From Macrocystis pyrifera (lineage: Eukaryota; Sar; Phaeophyceae; Laminariales; Laminariaceae), in contig JASSKH010000020.1 in assembly GCA_031763025.1 (NCBI GenBank), positions 7,938,667 to 8,002,666 on the forward strand: a stretch of DNA of 64,000 nucleotides, written 5' to 3'. The position numbers and the translations under genes were made by a program. Of the stretch, positions 40,966 through 52,875 are shown piece after piece. The notes beneath the pieces are model-generated. The model searched no databases. It was not told where the DNA came from and worked only from the letters and a program-made list of their open reading frames with translations. Positions within the stretch are counted from its first letter, which is position 1, and the number at the start of each line of letters is the position of its first letter.

Positions 40966-43900
40966 CTTGCTGCCTCTGGAAGTGGCCACACCAGAAATTA
41001 AACCAATTCATTGATGCTGTCATCCGTATGCAAGAAAATCCGCCTCTGAAGCGGTTCTTAGTAGGATGCAGCTCACCCTTCATGCGACTCGTCCAACACC
41101 TCACAGCGCTTCGAGCTTGGTGCATGCAATGTCTGCCTGGTCGGTGAAAACCGGACGTGCTCCGTCCCGGCATTGTAGGGATGCGAGGGTCAATGGTCCT
41201 ATGACTACGTCCATGCACGATAATAAGCACCCCCCCCCTTCATTCGTGTCCCACTCTTGGTGGTTGAGTACGCATGGGTTTCCTACATAAATTCAATTTG
41301 TGATTCGTTGTTTATCCATGTATATTTCAGATATTTCGTTATCTTTCTGCCACCAGGGATCAGAGGGACAGAACCGCCAGGTAAGCTCAACCCCCTCCCC
41401 CCCCCCCCCCCCCTTCACCCCCCCCTCCTCTCTCCCTTCGGGTTCCACTTTTGTTTGTTGAATACTTCCGTAGAGAAGTTTGAGTGATGCTGTCCCATTC
41501 TTGCTTCTGTTATTTTGTTTTGGTTCTGCCATCGAGGACCAGAGGGACAGGACCACGAGGTATGCTCGCCCCTCCCCACCCCCACTCCTCCCCAAATAGG
41601 AAGGGGATACAAAAATTATTATGCCTGGTGCGAAACGTATTAAAAACAAAACGTGATGAGCGCCCAAATGTTGGAGGTGCCTCTACTAGGAGCGGTGCTG
41701 CGTCTCGAAAGGGATGCCTGGTCAGTGATCAAATAACTACGAGCATGGCATGCAACCAATACCCCCCCCCCCCCACAATAGTCTGCCTGGTCGGTGAAAA
41801 CCCGACATGCTCCGCCCCAGCATTGTAGGGATGCGAGGGTCTATGGTCATACGACTACGGCCATGCATGAGATCGAGTACATCTGTCCTATCGAGTACAC
41901 CCCCCCCGCACAATGGTCAAATGACTAAGGCAAGCAACAAATGAGTACGCCCCCCTCCCCACCACCCCGATGTGCTCCGTCCCGGCATTGTAGGGATGCG
42001 AAGGCCTATGGCCATACCACTACGGCCATGCATGACAATGAGTGCCCACCTACGCCCCCTCCAACCCCCCCGGGTTCTTGGTCTCCAGGTACAAAGCTTT
42101 GGGGGAAGAGGTCGCGGCCGGTGGACGAATCCGAGATGTGCAGACAATATTGGGCCACTGTGAGTGTCCCGACACAGCCTCTGCTGTTGTACGAACTTCC
42201 TCCTTGCCTCAGGGCGTGTTTTTTGTTTCGTTTTTTTTTTCGTCCCTTTCGCCTCAAAAAGCATGCCTCAATTTTTGATAACCCCTTTCACCTCAGTGCG
42301 TTTCAATGCATGTCTATTGTAATCGACACCCCCTTTTTTTGCCTCGAGGAATAACCTTTAACGGCATGGCGTGCTTTTTGGTACGTATATATGTATAATA
42401 TATATATATATATCCCCTTTTCCCTGAAGAAAGCGCGGTTTTCATCGATACCCCTCCACGACTGCAAAGGTTACCATCACGGGGGTCCATAGTTAATAGG
42501 ACCTATGGCATACATAAAACCTATACATTTACCTATTTTTACTTTTACTAAGAACATTTGGTCCTATTCAGTATGGTCCCCCGTACTATCGTGTTTGTTT
42601 CCCCCAACTACTGCAGAGTAGTTTGTCCGTATCCTTTCTAGTACTGCAGTCCCGTTTGGGGGACAAAGTACTTTGGATTAGAGTGGTTAGTCCCCCAAAT
42701 GGGACTGCAGTCCTGGAAGGGTTAAACTGGTTCACACGCAGGAGACATGGGTAAGATAGATCATCTACATATAGATGATCTACAGGTAGATCAGATAGAT
42801 CGTCCACAGGTAGATCATCTACAGATGAACCATCTACAGATATATCATCCAGATCCTCACCTGCCGTTACGAGACATTGTGCAAGATCTGTGTGGTGCAG
42901 ATGAACACATCTACAGATGGACTATCTACAGATAGATCATCCAGATCTTCACCTGCCGTTAGGAGACATTGTGCAAGATTTTGTGTGGTACAGATGAACA
43001 CATCTACAGATGGACCATCTACAGATCATCCAGATCCTCACCTGAAGTTACGAGACATTGTGCAAGATCTGTGTGGTACAGATGAACACATCTACGGATG
43101 GACCATCTACAGATCATCCAGATCCTCACCTCCCGTTAGGAGACATTTTGTGGCATCTGTGTGGTACAGATAAACACATCCACAGATGGACCATCTACAG
43201 ATCATCCAGATCCTCACCTCCCGTTAGGAAACATTTTGCAGGATCTGTGTGGTACAGATGAACACATCCGACCCAGGCACCATGTGCTACAGTTGTGTGT
43301 GGACTCTGCAGATCTAACGGCTACACCACCCGACAATGTGATCTAAATCATCCAGACCAGGAACTTATCTTCCGTGAAGTATCTAGATCGTGATGTGGGA
43401 ATCGATTTTATGTTACAGCCGTGTAACCGTAAGAATCCCGCGTGAACTCGTAGGGTTGGGGAATCAATGACAAACATGATTGATAGTACGGAGGACCATA
43501 GTAAATAGGACCTCTGGTACACACAACAAAACTATGTATTCACATACTTTTACCAGTAATATTTGGTCCTATTTACTATGGTTCGTTGGTTTCAGTTAAT
43601 GTCAAAGTGGCCTGGATAGTTTTATTGTTTTAGCCGCACGGCGTCGTAGTATGGTGTGCTATTACGGGGGTCCATAGTTAATAGGACCTATGGTATGCAT
43701 AAAAACTTATATATTTACCTATTTTTACTAACAATATTGGTCCTGTTTACTATGGTCCTCCGTTGTTCTGTAAACGCCGTGCAAATAATGTGCATGGGTT
43801 TTGGGATGTCCTTCGTATACATGTTTTCCGACCGAACGTGTGTGCCTTTTAGTGTACAAACAAATCGTGTGGGTTCCAGTACCAACATGCCAACATGCCA

Positions 43901-46900
43901 CGAATATATATATATACGGCCTAGAGTATATATTACGGGGGACCGTAGTAAATAGGACCAAATACTGCTAGTAAAAGTAGGGAAATATATAGGTTTTTGT
44001 GTATACCGTAGGTCCTATTTACAATGGTCCTCCGTAATAGTTGCATACCAAACGAAACGCCGCACAAGCCGAATAATCAATTATCACGATTCATCAAGCG
44101 AAAAAAATAAAAAACGAAAGAATCATGAATCCGATTGTAATCACCAGGTCCGGTCCCCTATAGTTCCCACGGCCTCGGTATCTTCACTATCACGGGGTCC
44201 ATAGTTAACGGGACCAAATTTTGTTAGTAAAAATAGGTAAAAATATAGGTTTTTATGTACACCATAGGTCCTGTGAACTATGGACCCCCGTAGTAGGACT
44301 CTTCAAGGCCATCAACAAGGCTCCTCGGAGGCACTCTGAGCTTCAACCCGTATCCGTTCGTGCGTGCTTTTTTATTTTTTTTTTTTCCGTTGCTAACCGA
44401 CGAGAGAGTGGTATTAAATAGCACCAAATGTTATTACCAGGGCTTTTCGCGGGTCAGGTCAAATCTCACGGGTCGGGTCGGGTCGGGTCGGGTCGGGTCG
44501 GGTCGGGTCGGGGGTCAGCTGACCCGACCCGACCCGCGAGATTTTGAAAGCCTCTCGACCCGACTCGACCCGACCCGCGAGATTTAAAAAGTTGTTGACC
44601 CGACCCGACCCGACCCGTGAGATTTGAAAATATCCTGACCCGACCCGACCCGACCCGCGAGATTTCAAAACCTCCTGACCCGACCCGACCCGACCCGCCA
44701 CCTTCGGATTGACCCGTGGGACACGGGTTTCATGCGGGTCGGGTCGCCTTGACCCGTGAGATTATTTATCTTGACCCGCAGGTCCGACCTGTGGATCCGG
44801 CCCGTGGTCGACACTTCAAAAACAATTTATTGTCCATTTTTGTGCCCACAAGCGATATGTGGCCTGGCTGTAGTGGGTATAAATGGATGCGGGCATGCGT
44901 ATATGGATTTGGCAGTGTTTCAATGTGTGAGTACGATACCAAAGGAGTATTATTGAGTATTTGTACGAGAAAAGCCTTTGGGTAAGAGAGCGGGAAGTGC
45001 TTTGAGTGTCGGATCCGCGGGCCGGATGCGCGGGTCCGACCCGCGGGTCAGCAGCAAAGAACTCGCGGGTCACGCTGGGCCGACCCGCGAGTGACCCGTT
45101 TCTCGCGGGTCATGACCTGACCCGACCCGTGAGCTTTTCATCACCTCTTGACCCGACCCGACCCGACCCGTGAGATTTGAAAAACTCTTGACCCGACCCG
45201 ACCCGACCCGACCCGTGAGATTTGATAACCTCTTGACCCGACCCGACCCGACCCGTGATATTTCGAACACTTCCTGACCCGACCCGACCCGACCCGTGAC
45301 ATTTTGAATACCCCGTGACCCGACCCGCGCGTCGGGTCATGACCCGTGAAAAGCCCTGGTTATTACGGGGGACCATATCAAATAGGATCTACGGTACACA
45401 CGAAAACCTATATGTTTCGTTGTTTTTACTAAGAATATTTTACTAAGAATATTTGATCCTATTTACTATGGTCCCCCGCAATAGTAAAACTAGAGTAATC
45501 TATGGGTTTTTGTGTGCGACGTAGGTCCTATTTACTATGGTCCCCTATAATAGCACAACATAACCCACCTTGTGTCTCCACAACCAAACGGAAACAAAAA
45601 AAAAAATGCCTGCTACGGGACAACCGTCCCACAATTGGCGTCGACGGCAGGGATGCATTTTTTTTTTTCGGGGAGGGCGCCTTTTTTTTGTTGATTCCCA
45701 ATCCGAGCGAAAATTCTCTCTGTGCCTTAAGATGTCAGGAGGTCAGGACTTTCACCCTTTGACAGGCAGCAACATTTTGCCTTGGGATGCCTTGACGGAC
45801 ACCAAATTACTTGGTTATAGTGTGGAACACTGGGCTCTACGCCCTTTGGACAGAACACCGTTTTCCTTGATTGATACCTCTCTGTCCCATTATATAAGCA
45901 CCGGTTTTACACTAATTTTTAAGCCAAACGGTGATTATTTTTTGGGACATAGTGGAAGGTCTCCTCTGATAGGCATGCTCTGTGCCCGTCAAACGTCAAA
46001 ACCGCTTTTCATATCCGGTAACAACCCTTGTGAAACGAGCCCCACACCCCGCTCCGTCTCGAAAGGGATACGTGGTCAAGGGTCAAAATGACTTAAGGCA
46101 AGCAACGGACGAGCGCCCCCCCCCCCCTCCCCCCCCCCCTTGGTAGGATGCAGCTCGCCCTTCATGCGACTCGCCCAACACCTCACGGCGCTTCGTGCTT
46201 CTGCCTGATTGGTGAAAACCCGACGTGCTCCGTCCCGGCATTGTAGGGGTGCAAGGGTCTATGGTCATACGACGACGGCCATGCATGATGATGAGTACAC
46301 CCCCCCCCCCCCCCCTCCCCACCCCCCCCCACCCTCGTCTCGAAAGGGACGCGTGGCCAATGGTCAAATGACTAAGGTAAGCAACAAATGAGTACCCCCC
46401 CCCCCCCCCCTCCCCCCCCCCCCCCCCCCCCCCCTTCGTCCCCCTCCCCCCCCCACCCCCCCCCATCTCCCGCGCCCTCCCCCCCATTTCAACAGTGCTA
46501 GGCAGTGGCGTGCCTCAGGCGGTCTCTCGGCAGTGCTGCGCTCACCTGGCGAAGGAAGCATGCCTGTTGGCCGACACAGACCCAGAAGGATTCGAGGCTC
46601 TCGCTGAGTTCTGCTTGGAGCGGATGCAGGGACAGGTGGGGACTGCGGGTTGGGGGTGGGGTGGAGGGTGAGGTGATATTGGTAACGGCGGTGGTGGTGG
46701 TGATGCTGGTGATGGTAGTGTCGTTGCTGTTGGTGACGGTAAGGGTGGGGGCAGGGGTCGAGGCGATGGGAGGGGGTTATGGGGGGTCGGGTTTCGAGTA
46801 GGCGGCGTTGGGGTTTTGTTGTTGGAATAATTTATTTAATGTGAAGAGTCGCGATGCCCCCGCCCGTATCGGTGCTGTTTCATTATGAACGGAGCGGAGC

Positions 46901-49120
46901 ATAGCATCAGCCTTCGGCGTAAAGCCGCCTGCAGTAGCCGGCTATTTTTTTCCGGGCTGGCTTCCAAAAAAAAAAAAGGCCGCCAGGCCCTGGTATAAAA
47001 AGTAAGTCCCCCGGTATCATAATTCAGGGCATAATCCAGGGTCACCGGGAAAATGCAAGGATAACATCCGAATCGAAAATTTGTGTGCTGAAACTGAAGT
47101 AGATCATATTTGGTGGCGGGGATAGTTAACTGGCTTTTGCTTGCTGCATTGATCGCTTGCTCTTATGCGCGAACCCCGCAACCCCCCCCCCCCCCCCCCC
47201 CCTCCGGTTTATTCGTTGCCGTTTGTTCTGGAATGATGCAGACCGGGGTTCACGATGCGGCGGAATACTTGCTCCGACACAGGCTGTTCGACGAGCTGCT
47301 CAAAGACGAGAAGTTTTTGGACGCTGCCAACTGCCTGGGGAAGCTGAACCTCGACGCTATGGGCAGCAAGGTGTTAGATGCATCTGAATCATACGAGTGA
47401 TAGGAGCATCCAACTACTACTGTACTTCTACGGTATTGCTATTACGGGGGTCCATAGTTAACGGGACCAAATTTTGTTCGTAAAAATAGGGAAATATATA
47501 GGTTTTAGTGTATATGACAGGTCCTGTTAACTATAGGCCCCCCGTAATAATACTCTATTGCAACAGACAATGGTCGAGCGGTAAAGGTCGTTCAAGTACC
47601 TGCATCCAACCAAACGTACACACCGTGCAGCCGTCCAGGCACTACTACTACACTGCATTGTAATATACAGCAGTAATATAGTGGTACAGGTCGTGTTTCC
47701 GTATCATTCAAGGCAGACGCCATGGTCGCTCAGCCTGCTTGCTGCCTGGGGAAGCTCAAGCTCGACGCTGTGGGCCGCGAGGTGCTGTTTTGATCCTGCA
47801 GGCAATCCAAAATCATGGTGCAGATCTCGAAGATCTTGGGATTCACGATATGCGAATGTCATGTGCACTCAAAACAAGTCTATTGACATTGAACAGAAGA
47901 CGTTACTAATCTTGTAACCCTAAGTACAACGTATTCACACAGGTACTGCAAGTACGACAAGTCACAAGTATACTACTCATCCCAAGCCATGCTATTCCCC
48001 AGGATGTTGAATGGCCAGGTGTAAAGCTCAACGTCGACGTTATGGCGCAGAAAGGTGCTGACTATTCCGGGGGTCCATAGTTAATAGGACCAAATATTGT
48101 CAGTAAAAATAGGTAAATATATAGGTTTTTATGTATACCATAGGTCCTATTAACTATGGACCCCCGTAGTAAATCATGTTGATACTATTCATGCGGTTCG
48201 GACATTCAGGTATGTTGTACCGCCTGGTATCGTACATGTGGCATTTTGCGAGAATTATGAACGTGGTACGTGTCGCACGAGTCACCCAAGCCGTACACGT
48301 CGCACGGGTTATACGAATGTATGACGGGTCATACCAACCATGCAGCTTGTGGATAATCAGGGTGGCCTTTGAAATCATGCAGGCCATAGCAGGCTTCCAC
48401 CACCAGGATCAAGACAGGCCACACAAATCGCACAAATTATGCAAAGCAGACAGCTCTTTGAAACCGTACAGGCCACGACAAGACCATCACCATCAGCAGC
48501 ATCAACGCTACAACCTCTACATTTAGGTATCCACCATCACGACGACCACCACCATCACCACCACCAACATCACCAACCCCACAACCATCACCGCCGCCAG
48601 TATCAGCAACACCAACACCACCACAACCCCTCGACACAAGCAACAACGAACTGACCGTGCACATCCGCTGGAGCTCGAGCGTGCAACATCAGTACCGCAT
48701 ACGCTCCCCATCCACGTGATGCCCTGCAAGGCGCTCGCCTCATCCCTTCCGTCTCTGCCAACGTTATCCCCCACACTATTTCCAAGTGGTTTGTGCCCCC
48801 CGAAAAAACGCGGCGGCAGTCCTAGGGTAGAAAGGTTTAACCGGCTCACCAGTCGGAACTTTTGCTGTGTATGCGAGTCACAGTGAGCAACTCACATATT
48901 TTGCATGCGGGGGGGGCGGGGTGTCCTGCGTGTATTCTCAGGCGTATTCCGACGGGGAGAAGGCGGAGGTGTGGGTAAAGGTGGCAGAAGCCTACCTCGA
49001 GAGCGATGAGACAGATGCGGCTGACAATTTCTGCAACAAGGTATATACCAGGGTCGTTGGTATCGAAGAGTGACTTGCCGTATTTTTCCTGATTTTTCAG
49101 ATTGTTTTTTTTTTTCCCGA

Positions 49121-49151
<31 letters not shown>

Positions 49152-52100
49152 TTCTCAACTTCTTTCCCGATTATCCGTTTTTTTTTTTTTTTTTTTTCCT
49201 TTCCCGAAAGAGGAACGCTGCGTGAGCGTTCCTGATTTGTTTTGGCTTCCGTTAAATTTCCTGATTTAAGAAGAATTTTGTCTTTTTCCTCTCTTTTTCC
49301 CTCTTTTTTGTTCTTCGAGAAGAGGAAAGTCAAGAAGAACGTTATTCGGTAATATCATTCCTTAGTGGTGATGGTTTTTGGTGGTGATAAATTTTCTGGT
49401 TTCTTCACGGGGCGCCTTCTCGGCTCCGGGACAACATCCCGCGGGACTCTGGCACCCCGGGACTAAACGGCATTATTTGTATGAGATGTGGCCACCGCGG
49501 GACGCGTTTTGTGTGGGAACGTGGTTTTCCATTCATCGGGAGACCAAGGGATTATCCCGAATCCCTCACAGTACCGCCGGAAGAATCCCGAGGAATGTCC
49601 AGGTAACTTTAAGGGTCCTGACCCGATCCGCGGGTCGGGCCAGGAAGTTTTTCATTTAAAATATATATAACGGGTCGGGTCGGACCGGGTCAAGAGATGT
49701 ACGGATCGGGTCGGGTCGGGTCGGGTCGGTCGGGTCAAGCTCCTCTTCCTTGCGTACGTGCTGGGCTGTTCGACTTTGCGCGTGAATCAAGTGCAGCGGT
49801 TGTAGTAGCAGGAGTTGTTGTAGACATGAATGGCCTAGGCCTCTCCAGGCAGATCGTGCATCTAGACCGGACGTCCCCCGTAGTCGTATAGACACGTCTC
49901 CTTGCTTTTTTTTTTTTTTCGCTCGACGAATGCGGCGCAGTACACCAATACAGAGTCGGTTGCGGGAGTAATCCGCGACTCTACAAAATGCAGCAAATGC
50001 GGGCAATATAAAACATCGACGACACCGATACCCTCACAGCGGCGAGATCGCGTACAGTCCGGCGAGAAGCGAATGCCACTTGTGTCCGTAAACACAAGCA
50101 CCGTTTAGACTAAACGTAAGCATATATACGATCTTGATATTTCGGGACATATTGGTACGCTCTGAAGGAATGCTAGGAACCAGAACCTGCGGTATACTGA
50201 CATGGGCGTGCTGGGCTGTCCTTATTTGCACGCATTTTTGGTACCACCTGGCGCCCTGTTCCCATATGGTTCTTTCACCCCCGCGGTGGGCCCATATACG
50301 CAGGAGCCGCTGGAGACTCACCTGGCACGCTGTTCCCATTTAGTACCATGTGTTCGAAAGTACGTGGGGTCGCTAAACGAGAGTAGTACCAAAAGAATTG
50401 CTGGGTATATATTGATCGCTTTACATTACTCATCCTGACTGCAAATTTTGTTTTTTTTCTCTCATATAGATTTTTTCCCCCCACCCCCGGTAGCGAAATC
50501 CCACTATGTTGTATGCATGTGCGTCGTTTGTGTGTCTTGTGTGTCAACACATTTTGTATTTGCGCGGCAATTTCTAACCAGAACACGGCGCCCTCCTCCT
50601 GCGTGCGTGCTTTGTGATTTTTGTGTGTGGTTATGGTTTTATAAATTTGTACCGAAACACGTCGGCTGTGATTGATTGAGGGTCAACCTTGGAAGCTCGT
50701 CGAGCGCGCTTGTTCTATACGAGGTGTTAGACTTACCTCGTTTGGTTTATGGTGTTTTGAGAATAGATTCGTTGATATTTTTGTAATGTGTGTACAGCAG
50801 TAGGTGTGTGTTTGCATCTCGCCGCATTTTTAATTGCGCCGCAACCGTTTTGTCTCATCATGCTTCCGCTGCGATGCAAGACGTTGTGGGCGCAACTGCT
50901 GTTATTTATTGCGCCGCATTTGTTTTTCGTTGTGCCTCTATATATATATCGTTTTTAGTCGTGCCGCAACTTTTGTTTATCGGGCCGCAATTTTGATTTT
51001 TCCTCAGGCCTCTGCGGCGATGCAGGACGTGACGGACTGGGCGCTGCAGATGCGCTAACCGCACGACGGCCGCTCGCATCCTGGACGCTCACAGAAAATT
51101 CCTGGATGCTTCTGTGCGTTTCTACGAGCTCAGCCAGGCACAGGTGCCGTCTACTCCAATACTACTACAGCATGCCACACTCTGACTTTGTATACATGTG
51201 ATATCTGCGGAGTATTAGTATTACGAGGGGCCATAGTGAAAAGGGCCAAGTAGTGTTAGTAAAATGGGGGGAAATATGAAGGTTTTTGTGTGTACCGTAG
51301 GTCCTATTTACTATGGTCCCCCGTAATAGTAATTTGTGAGAGGAACTATCGCTCGCATTTTTTCCTTTTTGCTCTTGGCCCTTTTAGGACTTTGGTCAAA
51401 TTCCAAGGATTATTGGGGAACGTAGCAAATGGGACCAAATTTTGTCAGTAAAAATAGGGAAATAGATAGGTTTTTGTGTGTACCGCAGGCGCTATTTTCT
51501 ATGGTCCTCCGTAATAGTAGTTTATGAGAGGAACTACCGCTCGCATTTTTTTCCTTTTTGCTTTTGGCCCTTTTAGGACTTGAATCTCGTTTCGGGGACA
51601 AACCACTCTATTTCCAAGTAGTTTGTCTCCAAAACGGGACTGCTGTCCTGAAAGGCCCTACACTCTAGGCGTAAATAAACAAAAACATGGACCACTTGGG
51701 TCTTCACCTTAAATGTCTAAAATTGAGTGGATTTTTTTTTTTTTCGTTTCGGACGATTTTCACACATCATTGTTGCCCACTTGGTGACCTGGTAGTAGAC
51801 ATCTCAGGGAAGAAATGTTCCTGATCTGTGCCAGCATGATCTACCTCGTGTTGCTGAGTGGGAGCCATACGATGCCACGCGATGTTTACCCCCGCACTTA
51901 CCCCGCAAACCATCCACCACCTTTTTCTCCGCACGAGGGGAATTATCGTACCGAGTAGTGTTGAAGGTAAGCCACCCCAAGAGACAGTTACGTAGTTACC
52001 CCCGTTGCTGTCTCTGGAAGTGGCCACACCGGAAAATTAATCAACTCATCGAAGCTGGCGTTCGTTTGCAAGTCCGGCTCACGAGCGGTTGTCGGTAGGA

Positions 52101-52268
52101 TGCAGCTCACCCACCCTTCGTGCGACCCGCCGAGTACCTCACGTTTCGCTTCGCGCTTGGTGCTCGCGATGTCTGCCTGGTCGGTGAACACCCGACGTGC
52201 TCCGTCCCTGCATTGTAGCGATGCGAGGGTATATCATCATACGACTACGGCCATGCATGATATCGAAT

Positions 52269-52308
<40 letters not shown>

Positions 52309-52823
52309 TGCCCCCCGTTATCCCCCCAAAAAAATAAACACGTGCTCCGTCCCGACATTGTAGGGGTGCGAGGGTCTATGATCTTACGACCGCGGTCATG
52401 CATGATATAGAACGCACCGGGTCTATGGTCATACATACGTCTGCGGCCGTGCATGATAATGAGTAAACCCCCCCCCCGGAATTGATCGCATCACGTAGTG
52501 TTCAAGGTAAGGCACCCAAGGGGCAGTTACATAGTACTCCCATTGCTGTCTCTGGAAGTGGCTACACCGGAAATTAAACTAACTCATTGAAGCTGTCATC
52601 CCACCCATGTGCAAGTCCGCTTCACAAGCGGTTCCTAGTAAGATGCAGCTCACCCTTCATGCGACTCGCCGGACAGCTCACGGCGCTTCGCGCTTGGTGC
52701 AAGCAATGTCTGCCTGGTCGGTGACAACCCGACATGCTCCGTCCCGGCATTGTAGGGATGCGAGGGTCTATGGTCATACGACTACGGCCATGCATGAGAT
52801 CGAGTACATCTCTCCTATCGAGT

Positions 52824-52875
<52 letters not shown>

